This document shows positions 1-5,911 of a stretch of 5,911 nt of DNA, piece by piece. How positions within the stretch are numbered: the stretch's first letter is position 1; every line of letters begins with the position of its first letter. This DNA comes from an uncultured Verrucomicrobiota bacterium (lineage in GTDB: Bacteria; Verrucomicrobiota; Verrucomicrobiia; Chthoniobacterales; SZAS-18). Made by a program: the position numbers and the translations under genes. The notes beneath the pieces were generated by a model that saw only the letters and a program-made list of their open reading frames with translations, was not told the DNA's origin and searched no databases. The DNA is taken from contig CALMVM010000088.1 in assembly GCA_937873255.1 (NCBI GenBank), forward strand, positions 1-5,911, read 5' to 3'.

Positions 1-19
1 GTTGCCGGTCGATCCCTGA
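1..19 (+). CDS. C-terminal tail of an upstream gene (partial)
   Basis: The frame starting at base 2 reads Leu-Pro-Val-Asp-Pro and then TGA at 17-19. This stop shares its last base with the ATG of the next gene (TGATG), a common form of translational coupling inside operons. Only five codons are visible, so the product cannot be named and the reading is circumstantial. If correct, the large membrane protein gene is not the first gene of its operon. Confidence 0.35.
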
Positions 20-2691
20 TGAATCCGATTTCCGCCCCCGCCCCTCCCACCGTTCCGGGCCGCACCCGCCGCTGGCGGCTGGCCGGCCTCGTGACCGGAT
101 GGCTGCTGCTGCTGGTCTACATGGACTTCCGGCTGCCGTCGATGGCCAAGCCGACGCTGGAGCTGGAGGTGGACATGGACAGCACCAAGTACTCGGTCGC
201 CCAGGCGTTCTTCGACACGGGCAATGGATTCCACGCCTTGGAAACCGTCACGACGCCGATCGACGAGGGGACTCCCCAGCACCTGACCTTCCCGCTGCCC
301 GCCGCGCCGGTGCAAGCCATCCGCTTCGATCCCCTGCAGATTTCGGGAACCGTTCACCTACATCACGCCGCGGTGCGGCGCTCCGACGACCATGCCGAGG
401 TGTACGTCTTCGACCTCAACCGGGTCACGGCCAGCAACGAGATCGCCCGGTTGACCCCGCAACCGGACGGACTGGAGGTGGTCACCACCCCGGACTCCAA
501 GGATTCGCAGCTCAGCTTTGCCAACGAGCGGCCCATCGAGATGAACCTCACCCTCGCCGACCAGGCGGCGCACTGGATCAAAGTGGACGCAAAGGTGACG
601 CTGTTCGCCCTGCTGGCGGTAGGGATCGTCCTCGGGTTGAGAGCGGCGTTGGGTGAACGGCTGACGGCGGCGTGGCGCCGGGCAACCACTCCGGTCCGCT
701 GGCTGGACGCGCGTTTCGCCGCTTGGGCGGCGCGGCTCAGCCGCCCGGAGGTGGCGTCGCTGGATCGCTGGGTGTTCTGGTTTTACGCGGCGTGTCTTCT
801 GACGTTCGGCGCTCTGGCTGCCGCCGGGCTGCACGGTTCTTCGTTGGACGAATACAATTCCGAATATCCATACAGCGAGGTGAAGACCGCCCCGCTGCTC
901 GGCAGGCCGCGAGGCATCCGCAGCGACGAGTGGGCCCAGCAGACTCCGGCGTTTCTCAACCAGATTTTCCGCCGCACCCCGCTCAACGCGAAGACCTCGA
1001 CCGAGGGCCGCCCGAACGCCGCGCTGATCCAGAACCTCCCGGCACGGGATTTCACCCAGGGCTTTCGTCCGCAGTACTGGGCGTTCTTCGTGCTGCCCTT
1101 TGACGCGGCCTTCGCCGTCTACTGGCAGGCCAAAGGGTTGGTGCTGTTGACGGGGGTCTTCAGTCTGCTGCTGCTGCTCACGCGGGGGCGCACCGGACTG
1201 GCGGCGCTCGGCGCGTTGTGGCTGTTTTTCTCGGCGCACATGCAATGGTGTTATTCCTGGCCGTCCATGCTGCCGGAGATGATCGGTTGCTTCGGTTGGA
1301 CGATCTGCCTGACGCTTTACCTGAGCGTGGGCCGGAACCGCTACCTACTGGCGGCGGCGGTGCTGGGCGGCATGGTGGCGGCGGTGAATTTCGCCCTTTG
1401 CTTTTACCCGCCGCAACAGATTCCCTTCGTGCTGTTCGGCGCGGTGCTCGTCCCGGCGTGGATGTGGCAGAACCGTGCGCTGATCCTGCGCCGCGATCTG
1501 GTGGGACGGCACGGGCTGGCGCTGGCCGCCTGCTGGGGCGGCGTGGCGCTGGCGATGGCGGGCTTCGGCTACGAGGTGCGCGATGCCATCGTCGCCGCGG
1601 CGCACACCGTCTACCCCGGGCAGCGCATCTTGGGCGGCGGCGGGATCACCGTGGCGCGGCTGCTCTCCAATTGGATGGACTTCTGGAAGTCGGATGCGCG
1701 CTACCCCGTCTCGGAAGGCAACATCTGCGAGGGGACCGGTTTCCTGTGGCTGTTGCCATTCACTCTGTTCAGCCTCGGCCGACGGCTTGGCGGCCAAACC
1801 GGTTTGCGGGGTTTGCTGGTGGCCTGTTGGATCGTTGCCGCCGGGCTCCTCACCTGGATGATCTTCCCGATTCCGCCTTGGGTCGGACACTGGCTGCTGT
1901 TGGACCACGTGCAGGCGCACCGCTGCCTGCCGGCCTTGGGGGTCGTCAACGTCGCTGGCGTCATCCTCTACCTGTCCCTGCGCCGGGGGGAAGAGCCGTC
2001 CGACGCGGCGGCGCGAGGCCGCCGGCCTTGGGCGGAGATCGCGGCCGTCTTCCTGGGCGTGCTGATGTTGCTGACTCTGACCAATGATTCCTACCCGGCA
2101 TTTTTCCAGGGTTCCGAGGTCTTTTGGGGTGCCGGCTACATCACGCTCCTGGTGGCCTGCCTGTTGGCGGTCCGGCCCGGGTTGCTCGCCGGGGCGTTGC
2201 TGGTGCCGCTGGTGCTTGCCAACGGCCTAATCAATCCGGTCGACCGCGGCGCGCAGGTGGTCACCCGGTCAGCCCTGTTCCGGACGATCCAGGGGGAGCC
2301 GCGCCTGCTGGAGGGGAAGTGGCTGTTGTATTCGCGCAGCTTCGTGAACATGGGCTTCGTCGTGGCGACGGGGGCCGATGTGTTCAACTCGTTCAAGGTG
2401 CTGCCCAACCTGAGGGACTTGGCCGCCTTCGACCCGGAGGGCCGCTTCCTGAACAACTACAACCAGAGCGGCTTCACCCTGGCCGTGCCGTTGCCGGAAG
2501 GACAACCCAGCACCTTCGAGTTCGTGAACATCGGGGTGCTGCGCTGGTCGGTCAGCCCGCTGGACCCGGCCTTGCGCCAGGTCGGCGTGCGCTTCGTGAT
2601 CTTCGACGAGGAGCCCGCACCCGACCTTGCAGCCAAGCTCCGGCGGATTCATCCCGAAGTGCCCAGATTATTCCTGTACGAACTCCCCTGA
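19..2691 (+). CDS. Large polytopic membrane protein, DUF7657-like / GT-C-like, probable surface-glycan enzyme
   Basis: Uncharacterised 890-residue integral membrane protein. Seen in the sequence: a basic N-terminus (PGRTRRWR) followed by a membrane segment at about residues 18-38; a mostly polar, beta-rich stretch at about 45-190, probably extracytoplasmic; a second membrane segment at about 193-211; a basic linker; a third at about 250-272; then a conserved-looking loop with GRPRGIRSDEW (295-305). Many further hydrophobic helices follow to about residue 738, with a YPGQR motif at 532-536 followed by a glycine run, and a soluble C-terminal part of about 150 residues. The RSDEW and YPG motifs and the tail resemble, from memory, large bacterial membrane proteins carrying DUF7657, often found in polysaccharide loci and thought to resemble GT-C glycosyltransferases that use lipid-linked sugars. 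The function is inferred. ATG at 19 is preferred because it overlaps the preceding TGA and leads straight into the N-terminal helix. Alternative: a flippase or polymerase-like membrane protein. Confidence 0.85.
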   Translation: MNPISAPAPPTVPGRTRRWRLAGLVTGWLLLLVYMDFRLPSMAKPTLELEVDMDSTKYSVAQAFFDTGNGFHALETVTTPIDEGTPQHLTFPLPAAPVQAIRFDPLQISGTVHLHHAAVRRSDDHAEVYVFDLNRVTASNEIARLTPQPDGLEVVTTPDSKDSQLSFANERPIEMNLTLADQAAHWIKVDAKVTLFALLAVGIVLGLRAALGERLTAAWRRATTPVRWLDARFAAWAARLSRPEVASLDRWVFWFYAACLLTFGALAAAGLHGSSLDEYNSEYPYSEVKTAPLLGRPRGIRSDEWAQQTPAFLNQIFRRTPLNAKTSTEGRPNAALIQNLPARDFTQGFRPQYWAFFVLPFDAAFAVYWQAKGLVLLTGVFSLLLLLTRGRTGLAALGALWLFFSAHMQWCYSWPSMLPEMIGCFGWTICLTLYLSVGRNRYLLAAAVLGGMVAAVNFALCFYPPQQIPFVLFGAVLVPAWMWQNRALILRRDLVGRHGLALAACWGGVALAMAGFGYEVRDAIVAAAHTVYPGQRILGGGGITVARLLSNWMDFWKSDARYPVSEGNICEGTGFLWLLPFTLFSLGRRLGGQTGLRGLLVACWIVAAGLLTWMIFPIPPWVGHWLLLDHVQAHRCLPALGVVNVAGVILYLSLRRGEEPSDAAARGRRPWAEIAAVFLGVLMLLTLTNDSYPAFFQGSEVFWGAGYITLLVACLLAVRPGLLAGALLVPLVLANGLINPVDRGAQVVTRSALFRTIQGEPRLLEGKWLLYSRSFVNMGFVVATGADVFNSFKVLPNLRDLAAFDPEGRFLNNYNQSGFTLAVPLPEGQPSTFEFVNIGVLRWSVSPLDPALRQVGVRFVIFDEEPAPDLAAKLRRIHPEVPRLFLYELP

Positions 2692-2769
2692 CCGCCAGCG
2701 GCGCGGCGTCCGCCGCCGCCTCCTGTTCGAGGACAAGCCGGATGGGTGGACCCAAGCCCATACGCCAGA

Positions 2770-2799
2770 TTAAACTCCTCCCATTCAATGATTTAAGCT
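2770..2799 (+). promoter_or_regulatory. AT-rich patch, weak promoter candidate in the 213-base gap
   Basis: The gap 2692-2904 separates the membrane protein gene from the methyltransferase gene. Most of it is GC-rich, but about 2768-2805 is clearly AT-richer. It contains TTAAAC (2770-2775) and, after 17 bases, TTAAGC (2793-2798), a poor match to sigma70 -35/-10 boxes. A promoter here would let the two downstream genes be transcribed on their own. The match is weak and could be chance. No gene, RNA or convincing terminator is seen in the rest of the gap. Confidence 0.2.
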
Positions 2800-2904
2800 A
2801 AAGACTTGCCCCAACCTTCGGAATTGAACATGGTACTACCCACTTCTGGACCAACTTCAGGGGCCACAGCCACCCGCGTCTCTTGACGACCGCCCTGCAC
2901 CGCG

Positions 2905-3600
2905 ATGGAACCACCCGCCACAGCCACCTTGCCCGCCGACCGGATCTACTACGCCCACGCCGGGCGGATCGGGTTCATCCGGCGGCTGTCGCTGGCTGCC
3001 CGCACCCAAACCTTCCGGCTGTTCATGGACGCGCTCGCGCCCGGCGCGACGACCACCGTGCTGGACGTTGGCGTGTCGCTGGACGTGGAAAGCTTGGAGG
3101 CTAACGTACTCGAGCAGTGCTACCCGCACCGTGAGCGGCTGGTGTGCGCAGGCATCGGCGACGGCTCGGCGGTGCAACGCGCCTACCCGGGGGTCGGTTT
3201 CGTCGAGATCGCCCCGCACGCCCGTCTGCCCTTTGCCGACGGGCAGTTCGACGTTGCCTACAGCAATGCCGTGGTCGAACACACCGGCTCGCGCGCGGAC
3301 CAGCAGGCCTTCGTGCACGAGCTTTGCCGGGTGGCCAAGCGGGTCTTCGTGGTGGTGCCCAACCGGCTTTTCCCGGTGGAGCATCACACCGGCCTGCCGT
3401 TGGTCCACTACCTGCCGCTGCGCGCCTTCCGCGGGTTGCTCCGGCGCACCAGGTTCGCCCACTGGGCGGAGGAGAAGAACCTCAACCCCATCCTGGCGGG
3501 CGAACTGCGCCGCATGTTCCCGCCCAACAGAAACGTGGAGATCCGCCAAGCCGGCCTGGGGATCATGGCCTTCCGCTCCAACCTCGTGGCGATCTGCTGA
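2905..3600 (+). CDS. Class I SAM-dependent methyltransferase
   Basis: A 231-residue soluble protein with a Rossmann-type methyltransferase layout. Motif I is TVLDVGVSLD (about residues 51-60), where DVGV replaces the usual DxGxG. The carboxylate after strand 2 is probably D86 in GIGDG. Next come PFADGQFDVAYSNAVVEH (about 109-126), the typical motif II region with a VEH ending, and a late NRLFPVEHHTG segment (153-163) followed by LPLVHYLP. This late segment is characteristic of a group of methyltransferases seen near glycosyltransferases in surface-glycan loci (remembered resemblance). The substrate is unknown; a sugar or lipid-linked glycan is inferred from the neighbours. ATG 2905 is the first plausible start; no ribosome-binding site is seen. 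The stop at 3598-3600 directly precedes the first possible start of the next gene, so the two are probably co-transcribed. Confidence 0.85.
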   Translation: MEPPATATLPADRIYYAHAGRIGFIRRLSLAARTQTFRLFMDALAPGATTTVLDVGVSLDVESLEANVLEQCYPHRERLVCAGIGDGSAVQRAYPGVGFVEIAPHARLPFADGQFDVAYSNAVVEHTGSRADQQAFVHELCRVAKRVFVVVPNRLFPVEHHTGLPLVHYLPLRAFRGLLRRTRFAHWAEEKNLNPILAGELRRMFPPNRNVEIRQAGLGIMAFRSNLVAIC

Positions 3601-3672
3601 TTGGGCCGGGCCGGGGGTGCCGATGAAAGCGCGGGCCGGCCCGCGCCGTCGACCCGACCGCCGTTTGTTCGT

Positions 3673-5163
3673 ATGGATCCCAATTCGTCTCTGGCCACCG
3701 CGCAGACCGTGACCCACTGCCCGGTTTGCGGCGGCAGCCGCCTGCACTACCTGTTTTCCGTGGCCGCGTCGCGCGTGGTGCGGTGCGATGACTGCCAACT
3801 GATGCTGCGCAACCCCCGCGACCTGGCGGCGGTCCCGGGACCCGCCGCCGCCCCTCCCGGCATCGACCCGGCCGCCACGGCCCGGGAATACCTTGACCTG
3901 TTGGCGCGCTACCGCGACGGCAGCGGCGGCAGGCTGCTAGCCGTCGCGCGTGGCGGACGGGAGCTGCTGGCCGAGGCGGCGAACCGGGGCTACGAAGTCT
4001 CCGCCGAGGAAGGCACGGAACTCCGGCGCACAGACCGGGACGGCGGCTTCGAGGTGGTCGTGCTCCACAACGTGCTCGACGTGGCGCCCGATCCGGGCGG
4101 CTTGCTGCGCCGTGCCCACGCGCTCCTCGCGCCCGGAGGCGTCTTGCTGGTCACGTCTTTCTCGTTCGACTCCTGGCTCTCGCAACGGTCGCACCGTCGC
4201 TGGACGGAGTTCCACGCCGACCAGCTTTTTTATTTCACCCGGGCCACCCTGGAACCCCTGCTGGGCCATAACGGGTTCGGCCAGATCATCGCCCGCACGG
4301 ACGTGCACGACCCGGTCGGCGGCGCGGTGGGCGGCATGGTGTTCCTGGCGCGCGCCCAACCCCGGCGTGACCGGCCGAAGCTCTCTCTGGTGGTACCCGC
4401 CTTCAACGAGGCCCGGACGTTCACAACCAATTTCGAAAAGCTCCTGGCCAAGGAAATCGAGGGACTGGACATCGAGATCGTCGTGGTGGAGAGCAATTCG
4501 ACCGACGGCACCCGTGCCATCGTCGAACGCTACCAGCATCACCCGCGCGTGACGGTGGTCTGGGAAGACCGGCCCCGGGGCAAGGGCCACGCCGTGCGCG
4601 GCGGGCTGGAGCGCATCACGGGCGACTATGTGCTCATCCAAGACGCCGACCTCGAATACGATCTGGAAGATTACGAAGCCCTGCTCGAGCCGCTGGTCCG
4701 GGGCAGGACGGCGTTCGTGCTCGGCGCGCGGCATGGCGGCAGCGCCTGGAAGATGCGCAGCTTCGCCGGCCAGCCGGTGATCAGCGCGGTGCTCAACGCG
4801 GCGCACTGGTTTTTCACGCTGCTCGTCAACGTGGGCTTCAACGCGCGCCTCAAGGACCCGTTCACCATGTACAAGGTCTTCCGGCGCGACTGTCTCTACG
4901 GCCTGGAGTTCGTGTGCAACCGCTTCGACTTCGACTTCGAGCTGGTGATCAAATTGCTGCGCAAAGGATACTACCCGCTCGAAATCCCGGTGAACTACCG
5001 TTCGCGCTCGTTCGCGGAAGGCAAAAAAGTCTCGTTCTTCGGCGACCCGCTGACTTGGCTGCGCGCTCTGGTCCGGCTTCGTCTCGAACCGATGGACCCT
5101 CTAGAAAACGTCGTCCGCCAGCGCCAGCTTCGAGCGGAAACCGGAGCCGGCACGGGACTTTGA
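3673..5163 (+). CDS. Zinc-ribbon / degenerate methyltransferase / GT2 glycosyltransferase fusion
   Basis: A 496-residue fusion (numbered from ATG 3673). A zinc ribbon is formed by C16-x2-C19 and C38-x2-C41. A methyltransferase-like domain (about 75-230) keeps FEVVVLHNVLDVAPDP (126-141), LAPGGVLLV (152-160) and HADQLFYFTRATL (181-193), but its SAM loop reads LLAVARGG (88-95), without the usual acidic residue and glycine pattern. A GT2 domain of the dolichyl-phosphate-mannose-synthase type begins near 236: VVPAFNEA, ESNSTDGT (273-280), GKG (303-305), the metal-binding DAD (324-326) in DADLEYD, LGARHGG, a hydrophobic stretch near 375-392, KDPFTMYKVF (394-403), and YRSRSFAEGKK (442-452). By family this transfers a sugar from a nucleotide donor, often to polyprenyl phosphate, at the inner membrane face; the donor is not readable. 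The frame is open back to TTG 3601, right after the upstream stop. ATG 3673 is preferred because the extra 24 residues are low-complexity and precede the zinc ribbon. Confidence 0.88.
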   Translation: MDPNSSLATAQTVTHCPVCGGSRLHYLFSVAASRVVRCDDCQLMLRNPRDLAAVPGPAAAPPGIDPAATAREYLDLLARYRDGSGGRLLAVARGGRELLAEAANRGYEVSAEEGTELRRTDRDGGFEVVVLHNVLDVAPDPGGLLRRAHALLAPGGVLLVTSFSFDSWLSQRSHRRWTEFHADQLFYFTRATLEPLLGHNGFGQIIARTDVHDPVGGAVGGMVFLARAQPRRDRPKLSLVVPAFNEARTFTTNFEKLLAKEIEGLDIEIVVVESNSTDGTRAIVERYQHHPRVTVVWEDRPRGKGHAVRGGLERITGDYVLIQDADLEYDLEDYEALLEPLVRGRTAFVLGARHGGSAWKMRSFAGQPVISAVLNAAHWFFTLLVNVGFNARLKDPFTMYKVFRRDCLYGLEFVCNRFDFDFELVIKLLRKGYYPLEIPVNYRSRSFAEGKKVSFFGDPLTWLRALVRLRLEPMDPLENVVRQRQLRAETGAGTGL

Positions 5164-5174
5164 CGGAGGATGGT

Positions 5175-5578
5175 CTACAACCCGATTGCAGCGGGGTCTT
5201 TGACGGCGCGCAAATTCACGAATTGTTGCTCGCCCGGCAACTCTGGGATTTTGCTGTAAGCCTCGGCCGGTTTCCATTTTCCCTCCTTTGAAGGATGGAA
5301 AATCTTGAACCCGCGTTCGTACAAAAAGCGAAACAACTCCTCCGGGCCCGTGCCTGCCGACCGCAGGCCCTGGGGCCAGAATTCGAAGTAAATTTGCAGC
5401 TGCGGGCTTTCGATCAACCCGCTCAGACCCTTCACCGATGCATGGTCGTGTACAGGAGCCTGTCAGCGGAAGGCACGATCAATCGCTGACCCCAGACCGT
5501 CTGGCGGGACTTCCACAACGAAAGCTGGTTCAGGCGCAGGACCAGCGAGCGGAGGAGTCCGGTTTGGACAGGAGGCAT
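5175..5578 (-). pseudogene. FkbM-family methyltransferase remnant with internal deletion
   Basis: Two pieces of one gene lie head to tail. The 5' piece starts at ATG 5578-5576 and reads 48 codons to TGA at 5434-5432. It is basic and Leu-rich and ends in LIVPSADRLLYTTMHR, resembling the start of FkbM-type methyltransferases just before their SAM core. The 3' piece, in the next frame, runs from about 5435 to TAG at 5177-5175 (86 codons). It carries KGLSGLIESPQLQIYFEF and then ELFRFLYERGFKIFHP, the typical FkbM C-terminus. About 134 codons remain, against roughly 240-280 in the family. The missing part would hold the SAM-binding motifs and the DVEG-type motif, and the two parts are out of frame at a junction near 5434-5437. 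A functional enzyme is therefore not possible. Intact relatives O-methylate sugars or natural products. It lies 14 bases after the GT2 remnant and faces the operon on the + strand. Confidence 0.72.
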
Positions 5579-5592
5579 GGGTGATGCCGTGT

Positions 5593-5712
5593 TCAGACGA
5601 ATTTCAGTTTTCGGGCGGCGAAGACGACCATGCGCAACGGCAGCAGGCCGTGCCGTCAGCGCTGGATATTGGTGCTTCCGTAGGTGCGTTCACGGTAGTG
5701 GATGGGGATGTC
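5593..5712 (-). pseudogene. C-terminal remnant of a second GT2 glycosyltransferase with an in-frame stop
   Basis: Read on the - strand from 5712, the frame gives DIPIHYRERTYGSTNIQR, then TGA at 5658-5656, then RHGLLPLRMVVFAARKLKFV, and a natural stop TGA at 5595-5593. This is the typical end of dolichyl-phosphate-mannose-synthase-like GT2 proteins (YRERxxGxTNI-x-RW/F-RHG... RKLKF). The interrupting TGA sits where a Trp (TGG) or Phe is expected, so a single base change explains it. Upstream of 5712 the similarity fades, and the frame meets another stop at 5763-5761; the catalytic part of the gene is absent. It is not a copy of the GT2 domain at 4378-5163, whose end reads YRSRSFAEGKK. It was probably co-transcribed with the fkbM-like gene that follows. 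Confidence 0.68.
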
Positions 5713-5850
5713 CGTGAAAGAGTCCGCGGACGACTTGCCCGTGTTCGTTGTCCACAACGCTCAGAGACAACATCGACAAGAATGATTTGTTGTAGCTTCC
5801 GTTGTAAGCACGGAAGCCAACTCGTCGTAAATGCCTACAAATGAGAGGAG
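5713..5850. other. Non-coding spacer between tRNA-Ser and the GT2 remnant
   Basis: I find no convincing gene in this stretch on either strand. On the - strand, where the missing body of the GT2 gene would be expected, no frame shows GT2 motifs and stops interrupt the relevant frame. The stretch is less GC-rich than the operon, especially about 5761-5850, and contains the 8-bp inverted repeat. Most likely it is what remains after deletion or rearrangement next to the tRNA gene. Confidence 0.5.
5795..5817. repeat. Perfect 8-bp inverted repeat with 7-base loop
   Basis: GCTTCCGT (5795-5802) and ACGGAAGC (5810-5817) can pair perfectly around a 7-base loop. It lies 33 bases beyond the 3' end of the tRNA gene, in its direction of transcription, so a role in ending or trimming the tRNA transcript is possible. 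No T-run follows on the - strand (it continues TACAACAAATC), so it is not a standard intrinsic terminator. Stretches of this length can occur by chance. Confidence 0.4.
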
Positions 5851-5911
5851 CGGAAGAGGTGGGATTCGAACCCACGGTGAGTTTAACCCCACGTTCGATT
5901 TCGAGTCGAGT
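5851..5911 (-). tRNA. tRNA-Ser(CGA), 3' part, cut by the window end
   Basis: On the - strand the 3' part of a class II tRNA is readable. The anticodon loop CTCGAAA (5905-5899) has anticodon CGA at 5903-5901. A long variable arm (5893-5876) has a GTGGG/CTCAC stem with one G-T pair. A perfect T arm GTGGG-TTCGAAT-CCCAC follows at 5875-5859, then the acceptor strand CTCTTCC (5858-5852) and discriminator G at 5851. The long variable arm plus the CGA anticodon fit serine decoding UCG. CCA is not encoded. Four anticodon-stem pairs form, but the outermost would be a C-A mismatch. The D arm and the 5' acceptor strand (expected GGAAGAG) lie outside the window. Confidence 0.85.

Noticed and set aside
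358..1245. Long open frame on the - strand opposite the membrane protein gene (295 codons)
   Set aside because: It is rich in Arg, Gln, Pro and His, as expected from the antisense of a GC-rich gene, and shows no domain. The + strand frame has clear membrane segments and motifs.
2703..2716. GC-rich hairpin after the membrane protein gene as a terminator
   Set aside because: The stem is only about 5 pairs (GCGGC/GCCGC) with a 4-base loop and no T-run follows; such stems are frequent in DNA of this composition.
3601..3672. TTG at 3601 as the start of the fusion gene
   Set aside because: It would add 24 Gly/Arg/Pro-rich residues before the zinc ribbon with no domain support and no ribosome-binding site. 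ATG 3673 fits better, though the TTG start cannot be excluded.
2857..3798. 313-codon open frame on the - strand over the methyltransferase gene
   Set aside because: Composition is typical of an antisense shadow, and it spans two + strand genes that have clear family motifs.
3937..4806. 289-codon open frame on the - strand over the GT2 fusion
   Set aside because: It lies opposite conserved GT2 motifs and itself has no recognisable motif.
5581..5844. + strand frame of 87 codons containing LDIGASVG, which resembles a SAM-binding motif
   Set aside because: The motif-like string lies exactly opposite the conserved GT2 C-terminus on the - strand (YGSTNIQR region), so it is a coincidence of the antisense frame; the rest of the frame fits no methyltransferase.
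5690..5875. - strand frame of 61 codons starting GSNPTSSA
   Set aside because: Its beginning is the tRNA T arm and acceptor strand read as protein, a common false call; the rest has no similarity that I can recognise.
1..5911. CRISPR array, insertion sequence, toxin-antitoxin or phage-defence genes
   Set aside because: I see no regularly spaced repeats, terminal inverted repeats, transposase motifs or defence domains anywhere in the window.

Overview
The window is GC-rich, with no Shine-Dalgarno-like sequence at the likely starts. The protein types present suggest a bacterium of the Verrucomicrobia or a neighbouring PVC-group lineage; this is inferred from remembered family resemblance only and is not secure. 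Both edges cut through genes: the tail of an upstream gene on the left, and a tRNA gene on the right.

Left and centre (1-5163, + strand): three intact genes that look like part of a cell-surface glycan or lipid-linked sugar locus. The first encodes an 890-residue polytopic membrane protein of a poorly characterised type (DUF7657-like / GT-C-like). After a 213-base gap comes a 231-residue class I SAM-dependent methyltransferase. Close behind it is a fusion protein with an N-terminal zinc ribbon, a methyltransferase-like domain whose SAM-binding loop looks eroded, and a C-terminal family 2 glycosyltransferase of the dolichyl-phosphate-mannose-synthase type. A plausible division of labour is that the GT2 domain loads a sugar on a lipid carrier, the membrane protein uses or moves a lipid-linked sugar, and the methyltransferase modifies the product. 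The order and strand support this, but nothing in the sequence proves it.

Right (5164-5850, - strand readings): a graveyard of at least two genes that face the + strand operon. Reading from the tRNA leftwards, there is the C-terminal 40 codons or so of a second, different GT2 with an in-frame TGA replacing an expected Trp codon. Fourteen bases later comes an FkbM-type methyltransferase gene that keeps its N-terminus (48 codons) and C-terminus (86 codons) but has lost the middle, including the SAM-binding core, and is out of frame across the junction. The rest of this stretch, next to the tRNA, holds a short perfect inverted repeat and no recognisable gene.

Right edge (5851-5911, - strand): the 3' part of a tRNA-Ser(CGA) gene with a long variable arm and no encoded CCA.

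I do not see a new defence, mobile or RNA system here. The most informative points are the decayed GT2-fkbM pair beside the tRNA and the GT2 fusion with its apparently dead methyltransferase half.
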